A DNA stretch of 64,000 bases from Strigamia acuminata. Taxonomy: Eukaryota > Arthropoda > Chilopoda > Geophilomorpha > Linotaeniidae. Positions 48,901 to 60,284 of the stretch are shown here, piece by piece. The stretch lies in the NCBI GenBank assembly GCA_949358305.1, contig OX442318.1:6868501-6932500 (forward strand), given 5' to 3'. How positions within the stretch are numbered: the first letter of the stretch is position 1; each line of letters begins with the position of its first letter. The position numbers and the translations under genes are program-made. Under the pieces are notes generated by a model, which worked only from the letters and a program-made list of their open reading frames with translations, was not told the DNA's origin and made no database searches.

Positions 48901-49304
48901 TTTATCGGTAAAATTGAATCTCGAAGGGAACGGACTTAGTAGAGAACTACTAAATAGATGTAACGTCCTTTATACCATTGGCCGACACTAACATCCGCCA
49001 ATCAGAAGTTGGGAGATCTAGGGATCCCCAGCCCCCTGCTATTAAAGGAGGACCAGATCAGATACTGATCATTCGCATCCAGACCAGACCAGAAGACGTG
49101 TTCCAGAGTCATCTTGACCACGCCGTCCCGATTTCAGTCACGATTCGAATTTTGTGTGCCGTGTAACCTGCAAAAGCTAACACGTGTCAAACAAACGCGA
49201 AGTTTAATTTTATTTTGTCAAAAGTAAAGTTTAGAAGTGTTTCTTGTTGAAAAGTGTATTATATTCGTCTTCTTTATAAATTAAAGAATTAAAATCGTCA
49301 GATT

Positions 49305-50123
49305 TTGAATTTTTTTATGGCTCAAAAACCATTGAATATGATCGATCCAAAAGGAAATAATAAGCAGACAAACTTAAATTTAAGTTCTGTACCACTTGGC
49401 GATCAAACAGAAAAGATTCCCGATCATTTTACTCTGTATTGTAATCGTCATGGACTGGATAAAACCAAGTTTAAAAATATAATCGAAGCTTCAGACTATG
49501 TAAAAGCTAGGAACTGGCGAGATCGTACCCAATCTCAATCTTCACATCAAGATCCAGTACGGAATCCACAAACATACAGCCGAAACTTAGTGAATCAAGA
49601 TTCTCATACTATGTTTCAAACATCCAGTAGGGGATCTAAGTTAGAAAAGTTTAAACCACCTAATTCGGTAGATAAGGGGGAAGAGAATTATAAACCTAAT
49701 AATTCTCGTCCAGAGAGTTCGTTAACTAACCAGTCGGTTGTTCAGAACAAATTAAAACTCGTTTACAATCGAGATCAGCTAATTTCAGTTCGATATGCTA
49801 ATCCAGCTGAAGCACAACGATATGTGGCTAGCCTTAATCTGTCGATTAACCTACCGCTATCAAAAGAATTGGGAACCGTAAACAAAAGTTTTGGGCCACC
49901 AATATCAACGCAAAGGAAAGATATTCGGACTCCAAACAAACATTTGCAGTCAAATAACGTACAACAACGTGCCCGATCGCCGATCACAAACTCATGTTTG
50001 CGGACGTATGATTTGTCTACCAAGAAGAGTCCCCAGCCAAGACAATTCTACCTAACGCCCATTTCAAATCGAAAAAAAGGTCAAGCAAACTTTTCCCTTG
50101 AAAAAGTATTACCAACACGATAA
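49305..50123 (+). CDS. Retrotransposon ORF1, unknown polar protein
   Basis: 272 codons; the first ATG in frame is at 49317 (MAQKPLN). The product is hydrophilic and rich in N, Q, S and K. It contains HFTLYCNRHGLDKTKFKNI followed by IEASDYVKARNWRDR, which recurs in ORF2, and a weaker echo, RYANPAEAQRYVASL. I find no capsid, zinc knuckle or enzymatic motif. Its place between the leader and the 3' LTR suggests a gag-like or accessory role, but that is a guess. Confidence 0.6.
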   Translation: MNFFMAQKPLNMIDPKGNNKQTNLNLSSVPLGDQTEKIPDHFTLYCNRHGLDKTKFKNIIEASDYVKARNWRDRTQSQSSHQDPVRNPQTYSRNLVNQDSHTMFQTSSRGSKLEKFKPPNSVDKGEENYKPNNSRPESSLTNQSVVQNKLKLVYNRDQLISVRYANPAEAQRYVASLNLSINLPLSKELGTVNKSFGPPISTQRKDIRTPNKHLQSNNVQQRARSPITNSCLRTYDLSTKKSPQPRQFYLTPISNRKKGQANFSLEKVLPTR

Positions 50124-50799
50124 TGAGAATGATTTTAAACCTAAAAAAGAAAGTTTTTTGACTAACCCACGGGAGATCCGGTATCAATTCGAACAGTATT
50201 GTAAACAATACCAGTTAAATTCAGCTGAATTTAAAAATATAAACGAAGCGCAACAATTCGTATTTCGAAATCAATACCGTAACCAACGACTAAAACCCGT
50301 CCCAGTCGTCAATCTGACGGAGATACAACAATTTGCGTCTGGAAAGCAACCCTGCAATATCCAGAATAATTCATCTCAACGAGAGGAATTAAGAACTTCA
50401 AAAAAGCGTTTTCGGTCACCAAGTCCAGCTGGTGATGAAGAAACTTCAAGTACAAACCAACATGTTCAAAAACTGACTGAAAACCCAGGTTTCCAATCAT
50501 CAGTTCCACGACTTAGAGTCAAATATAGATCCCCTCGTTTGTTGCGGGATTTCACAATTCCAAATATGGGTCCTTTCCACGTATGGTTTTCCAATGAGGG
50601 TCCCATTCATGTATGGTTTTCCAGAGATGACCTAAAACAAAAAGTTGGGTCGTCACGGTCATTTACACTGCCAAGTCAGTACACTGTATGTAACTGCCCA
50701 AAGGAAAAACGTCGAAAGAAATCAGTACAGCAGGCTGAGAGATCTCGGAAATTCGCAAATATGCGAGCTCAATATTTAGCAAAGAATCATGTTGATTAA
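50056..50799 (+). CDS. Retrotransposon ORF2, overlapping ORF1 in the +1 frame
   Basis: Open from 50056 with no suitable ATG at its start; it overlaps ORF1 by 68 nt, where an A7 run followed by GG lies (50072-50080). It encodes QFEQYCKQYQLNSAEFKNI and NEAQQFVFRNQYRNQ, the same motif as in ORF1, then a basic tail (PKEKRRKKS, QAERSRKFANMRAQYL). It may be reached by frameshifting, or a single ancestral frame may have been broken by an indel. No polymerase motif is present. Confidence 0.55.
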   Translation, partial: RPFQIEKKVKQTFPLKKYYQHDNENDFKPKKESFLTNPREIRYQFEQYCKQYQLNSAEFKNINEAQQFVFRNQYRNQRLKPVPVVNLTEIQQFASGKQPCNIQNNSSQREELRTSKKRFRSPSPAGDEETSSTNQHVQKLTENPGFQSSVPRLRVKYRSPRLLRDFTIPNMGPFHVWFSNEGPIHVWFSRDDLKQKVGSSRSFTLPSQYTVCNCPKEKRRKKSVQQAERSRKFANMRAQYLAKNHVD

Positions 50800-51384
50800 C
50801 ATGATATGATACACAAAGATTCCCCGATTATAGTGTAAACAGAAAATCCTCTTCTAAAAATCATGACCTCTCTTCTAAAGAAAAGGGGGACAAAATATAA
50901 AGTTAAAATTAACAATTCTCGAAAAGTAATATTACAGTATTAAAAGACAACTAGTTTAAATTAAAATTAGTCAATTGTACAAAGAATACCAAGTGACTCC
51001 GGTCATGACAATTAAGGAGGACATTTTGATTCTTAAATTGTCAACTCTTATCATCTAAAAGCTATTTATTGTATATTTATAGCGATACATCTGACTAGGC
51101 ATATGAAATAAATATTTTGTGATAACACAAATGATGATTTTATGTATGACGAAAGTTTCTTCAAAAAGAAGACTTGGAAATAAATTCTGGACTTGAATTT
51201 AGGCTATTAGAAAAGATTATTTCGGCAGAAATCCAGAACTTAGATAATTCAAGTTAGTTTATGTAAACTCAAATTCGAAATTGGAAGTCACGGTATCTCC
51301 AAGATACATCAAGTCCGAAAATAGCATTTATGCTAATTAGGAGAATAACGAAAACTCTATAAAATATTATATAGTTGTGTTATT

Positions 51385-51392
51385 AAGGGGGA
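51385..51392 (+). promoter_or_regulatory. Polypurine tract
   Basis: AAGGGGGA immediately before TG and the 3' LTR start at 51395. This is the expected plus-strand primer site. Similar purine tracts lie inside the element at about 48130, 48503, 49675 and 50881. Confidence 0.8.
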
Positions 51393-51394
51393 TG

Positions 51395-53307
51395 TATGAC
51401 GGTTTACAATGGCTATAAATGCCTATTTTCTATCAAGAAAGCGCTGTTGCGCCAATATGATGGTATTTTTACAATATTCTGTGTAAAACTGATAAATGTC
51501 TAGAATAAAGTCATTTATGATGTTTCAAATACAAAGATGTTCGTTTATTAAGAATAAACACTAATTTCCACATGATACTAAAGTATCACGGCATAATTAC
51601 GAAGATTCGTCTGCTAAAACCCGCATTTGTCAATGCTCCATATTGCCACTAGATGGCGCGATCGCAATTAGCGATAAATTCGAATACGAACTTGAAAACC
51701 TCATGATTAAATATAAACGTATATTTAATCAAGTGAATAAATTGTGTTAAATATTAATATAAATATATATTAAATATCTGACATTGTTAAATACAATGTA
51801 ACTTCCATTTCTGCGGGACAGAATGTTTAGCGATCAATCGGTCAACCGATCAATCTGATTGGTGGAACCCATTTCCGGTCCTGGGTATCCAGTTCCGGTT
51901 GTAACAAGGATTAGCATAATTTGCATAAATGCTCCTCCGTATCCACTTCCGGTGATACGGGATTGGAGGGATTCGTGGAACCCATGTTCCAATTGGATGA
52001 CTGGATTAATCCTTAAATCCAGTCAGGTTATATAAACCCAAACAATCGGCCATTCCGCAGCTCTGTTTGATTATTTTCTGTTTGGTATTGTTACTTATGA
52101 AATATGATTCGTTGTTCACGTAAAAAACCTTTTGGTTCTTTGTTGATTTATTCGCAAAGAACCGTTGCATGATTCTACAGAATCATGCCACCGCCGGCAA
52201 TTGAAGTCGAAGTGCTGGGATTATTATGTTGCATAAATGTTACAGTCTACGGTTGCGACGCCGAAGGAGAACCCGCCGTTGTGCAATTCAGTATCCTCCG
52301 GACAGGACCAAGTTGTCTTTTTCGGTATGAACGTATTCCGTTACCACGAGTAGCATCGGTATTGTTGAGAATCGGTTCCTTCACCTGATGGTGCCAAAGC
52401 AGTCTGTTTTACAGTAACCACGAGTAGCACCAAGTGTTTGGCAAGCTGATTCTCATGGTATTCGATGCCAAAGCAGTCGGTCTATTATTAGTACCGCGAG
52501 AGATAAAACTGCTGTGCGGAGCCGCGAGCTATCGACCCCTGTGTACGTGGTACCGTCAACCACTCGATGGACGACCGTGCTGCGACGCCGGGGACGCTTG
52601 ATACCGTTCTGCATGGCAAGGCGTATATTCTAATCGATGGCAATTGTGTGTTGCGACGGGAAGCTTAATCTTCATTTTATTTATAACAGCAAAACTTAAA
52701 CTCGACAACCAGTTGGACCAAAATCAAGTCAGAAGACTTAATCTCATATTGAACTCAATATAACCGATAAGTTGACGACAACTTATTCCCGAAATATCTA
52801 AATAAGAATTCACAACGATATGAATTAAATATAATTCATAAGTGGAATATTGATAAGTAAATGAATACATTTACTTACACCAATATCCTCCCAAAGTTGT
52901 GGCGGTGCAGACAAAGTCAACCGCAATGCTCAGATCATTCGATTTATCGACGTGCGATAGTTTACACAGCGAACCAAGGAAACCAGCGAAGCCGTATCGG
53001 ACTCCAGGACACAGCCATCCGGCTTAAGATGACATCTATAATCAGGTCGAGCGATGGGGAAACCGCTCCCATATTCCAGACCCGTAGTGATATTATTCTA
53101 GGGCCAGTTGGCCAATTCTTTGTATAGTTTAATAGCTGATTTAACTTGCCAAATGTCGGCATTAGTCCTATGTATAATTTAGCCTTGATATTATTGTTTA
53201 CCAACAATAAACTGTCTTGTATTTATCTCGTATTGTATTCACTGTTTATTTATTGCGATCTCTTCCCGGTACCATTGTTAAATGGGAGTTGTGGTCGTCA
53301 CCGTCAC
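51395..53307 (+). mobile_element. 3' LTR of the 9.1-kb retrotransposon
   Basis: Direct copy of 44184-46096. It ends CCGTCAC and is followed by the target duplication AAAAC. Lack of visible divergence between the LTRs indicates a recent insertion. Confidence 0.93.
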
Positions 53308-53376
53308 AAAACATACAAATTTGTAATTTGTCGATGATTTATGCAAGATTTTACCCCCAAATCATTTAATTATGCA

Positions 53377-53405
53377 CCACGTGACAATTAAAAACCAATC
53401 ACAAA
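53377..53405 (+). promoter_or_regulatory. Promoter module shared with the MIF4G-like genes
   Basis: CCACGTGAC, then AAAAACCAATCACAA, preceded by AAATCATTTA. This is the same order and spacing as before the genes at 60285 and 61944 (CCACGTCAC plus ACCAATCACAA). It combines an E-box/CRE-like word with a CCAAT box. Confidence 0.6.
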
Positions 53406-53533
53406 TAAAACCCAAATAACTTCCAACACCAACACCTTTCCTCACGACTGCTTCCACCATCCACACAACCGCAAATCAACCGAGTTTTTATTTAAAAAAT
53501 GGCCGAAAATAACATTCCTTTTATCCACTAGCT

Positions 53534-53749
53534 ATGGGAGATGCATTGGACGTTGTCCCGCTAACTCCACGCCACATTTTAAGACGTAGGAGAAAAAATC
53601 GTCCACAAGCATCAATAACTCACACGTTTCGTGGTACCGGTAATGAAAAGCATGACGAAAAACCTAACATCAAATCAGGCACTATTCAATCAATACAAAT
53701 CAGTGTGGTTGCTGATTGTGGAAATGTAACTGAGGACGTGGAATTGTAG
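53534..53749 (+). CDS. Hypothetical 71-residue basic protein
   Basis: MGDALDVVPLTPRHILRRRR and onwards; no recognised domain. 34 bp upstream, ATGGCCGAAAATAACATTCC mimics the start of the 60-62 kb MIF4G genes (ATGGCCGAAAAACTG) but stops after ten codons. With the shared promoter upstream, the locus looks like a MIF4G-family 5' end joined to other sequence. AATAAAATAAAA follows at about 53880. It could be a real short gene or a remnant. Confidence 0.4.
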   Translation: MGDALDVVPLTPRHILRRRRKNRPQASITHTFRGTGNEKHDEKPNIKSGTIQSIQISVVADCGNVTEDVEL

Positions 53750-55499
53750 GTGAAAACACTGACAAGTGAAAATTGAGATATATTGAGTTAAAGTAGTATT
53801 TTTTTTATTATGAGATTTTATTTTATTTTATTTTATTGGTGTTGTATTACATTTTTAAAATTGTTTCTGTAATTACTATGATAAAATAAAAATAAATATG
53901 GTATTTATTTGAGGTAAAGCTATTGAGAAGTCATTTTTGTTTTCTATTTTTTAAATCGATAGAAAACACCAATTTTACGTTTTTAGAAGATAATAATTGA
54001 CCGATTATGCGTGCGCACAATTAATTCTGATTTCATAAAAAAAAGATGATGATTCGTCTTTTTGTTTTGAAGATTGAAGCGGACGACCATTTGTGTTTTA
54101 TTTAGTCCCTTTGTTATGTTTCTTTTTTGTGCATTCACTGTTATGATGTCAGTATGGTATTAGTGATATGATCTCACAACTCTGTATCGAGTTTGAGGTT
54201 TTGGTTGTTGTTTGTAAAGATGGCGGATTACGCGCATCATGTTTGATGCACAGGGTATTAATTAATTTGTGATACTTTTCTATATTAAATCGTTAATATT
54301 TAAAATAAAATTTTGATTTGCTAGATCGATGAAAGCGAAATGTTGAGAGGCATATGGGCATGTGTTTGGGGGAAGAAATCCAAGGTTTGACTGAACTGAA
54401 CTGAACTTTGCATATTTATTGAAATGTAGTTTTCAGTTTTACCACAGACCAGCAACAGTTGCTCGCGATTTGAAACGTTGAAAACCTACCGATGGATTTG
54501 GTTTTTAGACCAACGCTTAAGTTGCATAAGAATTATCTTATAAATTCACTTTGTCACAAAACCACCTTCCCGGATTTCCTTCAATGTAAACAATACCAAT
54601 TCAAGAAACTGAAAGAAGAATGTTACATTGTAAACAATACCAATCCAAGAAACTGAAAGAAGAATATGTCTTGTGAGAGTCAGCCAAAATTCTGTTCCCA
54701 ATTTTAGGTCGGAGAAACATTTTCAATTTGAATAAGTTAGAACATGTTGCGCAGGCCTAATTCAAATCAAAATACTCCATGTTAAGCTTCTTCATTCTTA
54801 TTTATTTATCTTACTTACAAAAATACAATAAATTTTCTTAGTAACTAGTCTCGGTATCATATCGACATTAAATTGTCCAACCTAATTTAGTGAACTTTAG
54901 GATAGTTAGAATTGCTCATAATTTCTGTTGAATTGAATAAAAACAATTTTTCTTTCAGTTCAAAATTGCATGTTTTGTGAATTGGTTCTTTATATCGGAA
55001 ACCAGTTGTAGGATTAGCTTAAATTCTTAGATAAGCAAGGTTTTAATGCTGCACAGTAATAATCACAACAGCAAACGAAAGTAGGAAAAAAAACTAGTAT
55101 AAAACGTTATTTAAAAATTGAAGTAAACAAACACAGGAATTTCAGATTATTGGTGCGAACAAAATCACAAATTAATTCCACAAGACGAGCGCTAACTTTC
55201 TTTAGGAACACAACAGAGAAACTCACACCAAATTGCAAAGAAACCAGCAGTGAGTAATTAGATAAAATATTTATTTAAAAATAATTATTCAGAATAATCA
55301 AAAACGCATCACAAGTCATCGTGATTTCTAAAGAAATTACTGAAACCTGGATTGAAAACACTTTGAATCAAATTAAAAAACATTACTTTAATTCTACAGA
55401 AACAAAATCAACTAGTGAAGGACGGAAACAATAGACGAAATGAATAAAAAGCAAATCGTTGATGGTTTGGAAAGATGACGAGAAGCTCTTACAAAAGGA
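53750..55499. other. Intergenic stretch with a short tandem duplication
   Basis: 54586-54668 contains a direct duplication of about 55 bp (AACAATACCAATYCAAGAAA, CTGAAAGAAGAAT). Bases 55330-55499 match the 3' flank of the LRR gene (41197-41310), inverted. No gene seen. Confidence 0.6.
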
Positions 55500-57130
55500 T
55501 TAAAAAGAAGTCCATTGTAAATGCAAATCCAGGTTTTCATTTTTAATATAAGATTTAATGTGATTGCAAGTCATCAACTTTATCTTATTACAACTAATAA
55601 ACGTTAACTCATTCAATAGATTTGGAATTCTTAAAATCTTTTTGACCATGCGGTGGGTAATTGAGTTGCAGCGAGCACATCTTAAAGATTTTAGATTTCT
55701 AAGTGCGTTCAACTCTTCTAGGTCTGAAATTAACTTGTCAGTAATGGTTTGACAATTTTGAATACTTAAACATTCCAGATTCTTACTTATAATCAATGTT
55801 TTCAATTGAGATTCAGTAATGATAGTACGATAACACAACAAGCTTATTTGACGCAGGTTTTTGAACAAAACATGCTTAGCTAAATCATGTTCGTTTTCTG
55901 TGTTCAAAATAGTACAATTCTTTAAATGTAAATGTTGTAACAATGGACAATAATTATCAATAAGTCTAAGATTAACCAATGTAAAAGAACCAAGGTACAG
56001 AAAGGTTAATCGTTGTGCCTGCACCAAGGCAATATTCAAATCCAGACTAGTTAAGCTTTCAGTTAAATCTAAATATAACCAAGATAAATTGGGAAATATT
56101 CTGGTTGCCATGATGGTATCTTCAGTGTTGTTAATATTTGTATCCGTTCCTTCAATGGAATAAGTACGCAATGCTTTTTCCGATTTTAATTGCTGTGTTA
56201 ACAGATCCAATAAACCTTTCCAGTACATATGTCGAAACGTTTTTAAAACAGGCAGTTGGTTTAGAATGTAAAAACAGCCCTTGGGTGTGCATCTCCAATT
56301 TCCATGAAGGTTCACATACTCCAGTTTCTTGCAATTGCTTAATGAACAGAGCCCATGATCAGTAAAATTACTGTAATCAATTAAGTCTAGGTGACGTAAC
56401 TGTTGACAATTTTTAGCAATTACAGCTAGAACTTCATCCATGCATTCGTAGCTGCAAGGATGTTTGTATTTAAACCATTGAAGTTGTGGCAATTGTTGCA
56501 GCAATTTGACTACGCATTTAGATTCACTTTTCCCATAACCATCTTCTACTGGATCACCATAATAATTCATGTCTAAGCGTAAAAGGTTCTTGCAAACTTC
56601 TCCTATTGTATCCAATATAGAAGGAATCATGGGCTGGCAAAACATTTCGAAATGTCGAAACGATGTGGTGTAAGGATTAATGAAAACGTTTGCATCCAGG
56701 CTTCGACATTTTTATATTTAGCTTTCTCACCGAGACATTGATGTATATTGGAAATGAATATCGGAGGTTGATTTACCAATTGTGTTTGAAAAGTGTCGAA
56801 ATTATTGCAAACCATTTGCAAACACAATTGCTCGAGACTCGATGTTGACTTCCTCACTGGCATGTTGCGAACTACAAGAGATGAATGACGATCCAAATGA
56901 GATGGGATGTTTATGTATAGAAGGATTGATAGAGGACGTATACATAACGTGCCTGAATCGAACGTAGCGAAAACGAACAAACCGACGACTTTCAAAACAT
57001 CGCCGAAGCATTTTAAATTCTCCTCGGTCGGTATATCGAGCAATAAAGTGAGCAAATGGCACACGGAGCTGCCAAATAACTCCGGCTGATGACGAACCAC
57101 AGCGAAACCGACGAAAAGTTCCCCGATAAA
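55500..57130 (-). pseudogene. Inverted LRR copy, frameshifted and fused to a MIF4G fragment
   Basis: Reading down from 57130: a MIF4G-like piece (CYFIGELFVGFAVVRHQPEL to NLKCFGDVLKVVG), then directly the upstream region and N-terminus of the LRR protein (from MPVRKSTSS), open to about 56627. Compared with the 39841 gene there is a one-base deletion near 56715, after which the LRR frame continues from MFCQPMIPSI (56645) to the stop at 55500 for 381 codons. Without the indel the protein would match the intact LRR gene closely. It is probably a pseudogene; the LRR part could still be made from 56645. The MIF4G piece resembles the 58428 gene, which starts about 1.3 kb away on the opposite strand. 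Confidence 0.7.
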
Positions 57131-58427
57131 ATAACAGTTAAAATATTTTCCACTTTTTTATTTAAAAAATCATCTAAATCTTTTTTCAAATCCCATCCGA
57201 ATCCTATGAAAGATTCGAATCTCTGACACTCACTTGTCAGATTCTGATTGTCGTACCCCCTGTGATGGGCGGTATTTATTACAGTATTGTTTCGTTCACT
57301 TGTCTCTAGATGGCAGGAGCGATCAGAGACTGTTTGCGATAGGAAAACAGTGGCGCCATCTATGTTTCCAAGTGGCTATTAATTTGGAGTTACAATTATG
57401 CTTTGAAAAAGACCCGAATTATCGCTCATGAAAGGAATGCAATACGGTATGATTATGATTACTCACCGTCCAGTTTCAATATGTATTGCACGGTGGGCTA
57501 TAAATTCAAATACGTTTTGTGTATTTGCAGTTCACTTTCAACATGTTTTGCAAAGTGGGTGATAAATTCGGATGCTTTTTTGGATTTATTATACGGATTG
57601 AAGCTAGTTTTGATCGCGTGCGATAAATTCGGATGCGTTTATTGGTTTTACTGTGTAGTTTCAACAAGTTTTGCACTGTGGGCAAAAAATTCGGATGTAT
57701 TTTTTGAATTTGCAGTGAAGTTTTGTACGGTTGGCGATAAAATCAGATGTGTTTTGTGAATTTGCAGTGAAGTTCAAACAAGTTTAGTACGGTTGGCGAT
57801 AAATTCGGATGGATTTTGTGAATTTGTAGTGAAGTTTCAGCAGGTTTTGCACGGTGGCTGATAAATTCAGATACATTTTTTGGTTTTGTTGTGTAGTTTC
57901 AGCAAGTTTTTCACGGTGGGCGATAAATTCGGATGCTTTTTTGGATTTATTATACGGATTGAAGCTAGTTTTGATCCTGTGCGATTATTTCGGATGTGTT
58001 TATTGGTTTTGCTGTTTAGTTTCAACAAGTTTTGCACTGTGGGCGATAAATTCGATTGGATTTTGTGAATTTGTACTGAAGTTTCAACAAGTTTAGCATG
58101 GTAGGCGATAAATTCGGATACATTTTATGAGTTTTGCTGTTTAGTTTCTACAAGTTTTGCACGGTGGGCGATAAATTCGTATGTGTTTTGTGGATTTCTA
58201 GTGAAGTTCAAACAAGTGTGATTGGTTTTTGGCATCGCGACGAATCGTTCTGATTTTTCATTGGTTTTCAGAACCAGTTTACGCAAAAGTCATTTAACTT
58301 GGTCATGCATCGCTCACGTGGTTAAATCTAGACGAGTGTACAGGTATAAATCAATCAATTAAGTGCCCATAATTCCTCAGTCCACCAGTCGACATCCGTG
58401 AAGGAAAACTTGCTTCTCTTCTGCAAA
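57131..58427. repeat. Intergenic stretch with a tandem array of about 60 bp
   Basis: 57480-58220 holds about 12 imperfect units containing TTTTGCACGGTGGGCGATAA, ATTCGGATG and AGTGAAGTTTCAACAAG. Larger blocks are themselves duplicated: TTTTTTGGATTTATTATACG occurs at about 57578 and 57940. TATAAA at 58345-58350 precedes the next gene. The short open frames come from the repeat. Confidence 0.85.
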
Positions 58428-59111
58428 ATGGCAGAAAAACGCGATCCACCATCCGCAATAGCCCAACAATTAGTTCCTGGTCCACGACTAACCATGCAGG
58501 AACGTCGCGAGCAGAAAATGCGCACGGAAATACACGAAATGATGGCAAGTTTAGGATCGGATCCAACGAAATTTGCAACCAACAAGAAAGTGAAATTTAG
58601 CGATATGAACCAGCAGCAATACAGCAGAGAAGAAATAATATCCGCCGTGTCTATTATTTTCGAAAAATGCGTCGTCCAGCAGTCTTCTTTGTTATTATTT
58701 TTTTCAAACCGCTTAGAACCAAGATTCTATCCTATATTAAGCGCGAGGTGTAATGAGAAGCTAAGTAACAGTGAAGCGACCTTGAACTTGGACATTGTTC
58801 GATACCACAGACTCTGCTACTTCTTTGGGGAACTTTTCGTCGTTTTTGCTGTGTTTCGTCATCAGCCAGTGTTCTTTGGCAGCTGCGTGTACGATTTGCT
58901 GGATTTATTGCTCGGTACACCGACCGAGGACAATTTAAAATGCTTCGGAAATGTTTTGAAACTCGTCGGTGGAGATATGATGGATAATTTCGTATCGAGA
59001 ACGAATATTGATAATTGTTTAGACCTTTTACTTCAGAAATTGATGAAAGTTTTAAGCGATACGAGCAACGATATCGGTGAGCTTCGCAGGGAAGTTTTGT
59101 CTGAGATGTGA
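58428..59111 (+). CDS. MIF4G-like protein, short member
   Basis: Single exon, 227 residues from MAEKRDPPSAI. A basic N-terminal tail precedes one MIF4G-like helical domain: EEIISAVSIIFEKCV, LCYFFGELFVVFAVFRHQP, DLLDLLLGTPTEDNLKCFGN, VLKLVGG. The wording FxGELF...LLxxxTEDNLxCFxxVLxxxG parallels MIF4G domains of PAIP1, CTIF and eIF4G, which bind eIF4A or mRNA-cap complexes. It lacks the long C-terminal charged tail of the 60-62 kb genes. A translation-related role is inferred from fold only. Start chosen at ATG 58428, matching MAEK of its paralogues; a TATA-like box lies 78 bp upstream. Confidence 0.7.
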   Translation: MAEKRDPPSAIAQQLVPGPRLTMQERREQKMRTEIHEMMASLGSDPTKFATNKKVKFSDMNQQQYSREEIISAVSIIFEKCVVQQSSLLLFFSNRLEPRFYPILSARCNEKLSNSEATLNLDIVRYHRLCYFFGELFVVFAVFRHQPVFFGSCVYDLLDLLLGTPTEDNLKCFGNVLKLVGGDMMDNFVSRTNIDNCLDLLLQKLMKVLSDTSNDIGELRREVLSEM

Positions 59112-60284
59112 CACTAATTGGGGACGGAAAGAGAGGAGAGTGAGCGTGTAAAATAAAAAAGTGAAAATTATTTGTAAATTTATATTGGATTGTGATGGTG
59201 GTTTGTGATTATTGTTTATTTTTTTGTCTAACTTGTAAGAAAATTCATTGATTTTTTTTTAACTGGCTAAAAACTATTTTTTCTCCTGATTAAAATCTTA
59301 ATGTTAAAATTTTTAAATTTAATTGGTCCAAATTGTTCTGTGTCGTAACAAATAAAGATCCGTATCAATAGAAACATGCAAATTACACCCATGACCGATT
59401 CCACGTGATAAATAAATAAAAAGTAATTTTAAAACGCAAAATTAAATTGTTTTATTACAAAAAAAATAAAATTATTTTAATTTTATTTATATTTTTACTC
59501 CAAACACGATTTTGGTGAAGCTAGACATTTGTCTGAGCGTTTTCTACGTTTGCTGGAAGTTCGAAGTGCGTGATTTGTTTGGATTTTAAATGAATGGGGA
59601 TAGTTTGGATTGATTTTTTTGTGATTTAATTTGTCAAAATGTTCATTTTATTTGTGAATAATTTTTTGCTTATTAATAATATTTTTGGTTATTTTATTTG
59701 TGAATTATTTTTTTGCTTTTTTTTTCATATTTTCATGTGTTTTTGATTTTTTTTCGTTTAATAAAAAGATGGAAAAAGTTTGATTTTAATTCTATTTTTT
59801 TTCGCGTCTAAATTTATTTTTTTCATAATTTAAGAAAATTTATTGAATTTTTTGGATATTAATTAATAAAATTATGAAAAAATGTCATGTTTTTTCGTCT
59901 GTTTTTCATTTAAATTTTTTTATTTTTTATACAGTATATATTAATCTAGAAAATCGAAAAATTGATGTTTTTCACATATTTTAAGTTCTCATTAACGCTT
60001 TTAATCCAAAAATAAATTTTTATTTAAATTTTTATTTTAAAAGTTTATATCTATGTTTAAAAATATTTTTAAAAGAAATAAATTCACATTTAATTTTTTT
60101 TTTACACAGAAATAAATTTTTAATTTTCAAAATATTTTAACTTTACCACCTATGCAAATTTATACCGCTAAATCATTTATCTATCAACCACGTCACAACT
60201 AAAAACCAATCACAACTTCATCCATCGACGTCCCGCATTGCTCATACGTCTCCCGAACACACACAACTCCGAAGCGGATCAAAA
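59112..60284. other. Spacer with truncated MIF4G C-terminus
   Basis: 59356-59516 matches 38665-38835. At 59517-59573 the last 18 codons of a MIF4G-like gene remain (EARHLSERFLRLLEV then a stop), followed by the same 3' flank as the tandem units. This marks a broken first unit of the array. The rest is AT-rich flank. Confidence 0.75.
60188..60216 (+). promoter_or_regulatory. Promoter module of tandem unit 1
   Basis: CCACGTCAC, ACTAAAA and ACCAATCACAA lie about 70-100 bp before the ATG at 60285. The block is identical in unit 2 and similar at 53377, so it is under constraint or recently copied. Confidence 0.6.

Larger units (their letters stand above)
44184..53307 (+). mobile_element. Complete LTR retrotransposon without polymerase genes
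   Basis: A 9124-bp element with two identical-looking 1.9-kb LTRs, a 5-bp target duplication AAAAC (44179-44183 and 53308-53312), a tRNA-Gln primer site (46100-46117) and a polypurine tract AAGGGGGA (51385-51392). The interior of about 5.3 kb has no reverse transcriptase, RNase H, integrase or protease that I can find. It has only a long non-coding hairpin-repeat region and two overlapping reading frames. This fits a large non-autonomous (LARD-like) element driven by an unseen partner. The LTR at 12076 belongs to the same or a close family. Confidence 0.9.

Noticed and set aside
49775-50208. Minus-strand frames opposite ORF1 and ORF2
   Set aside because: Shadows of the retrotransposon ORFs.
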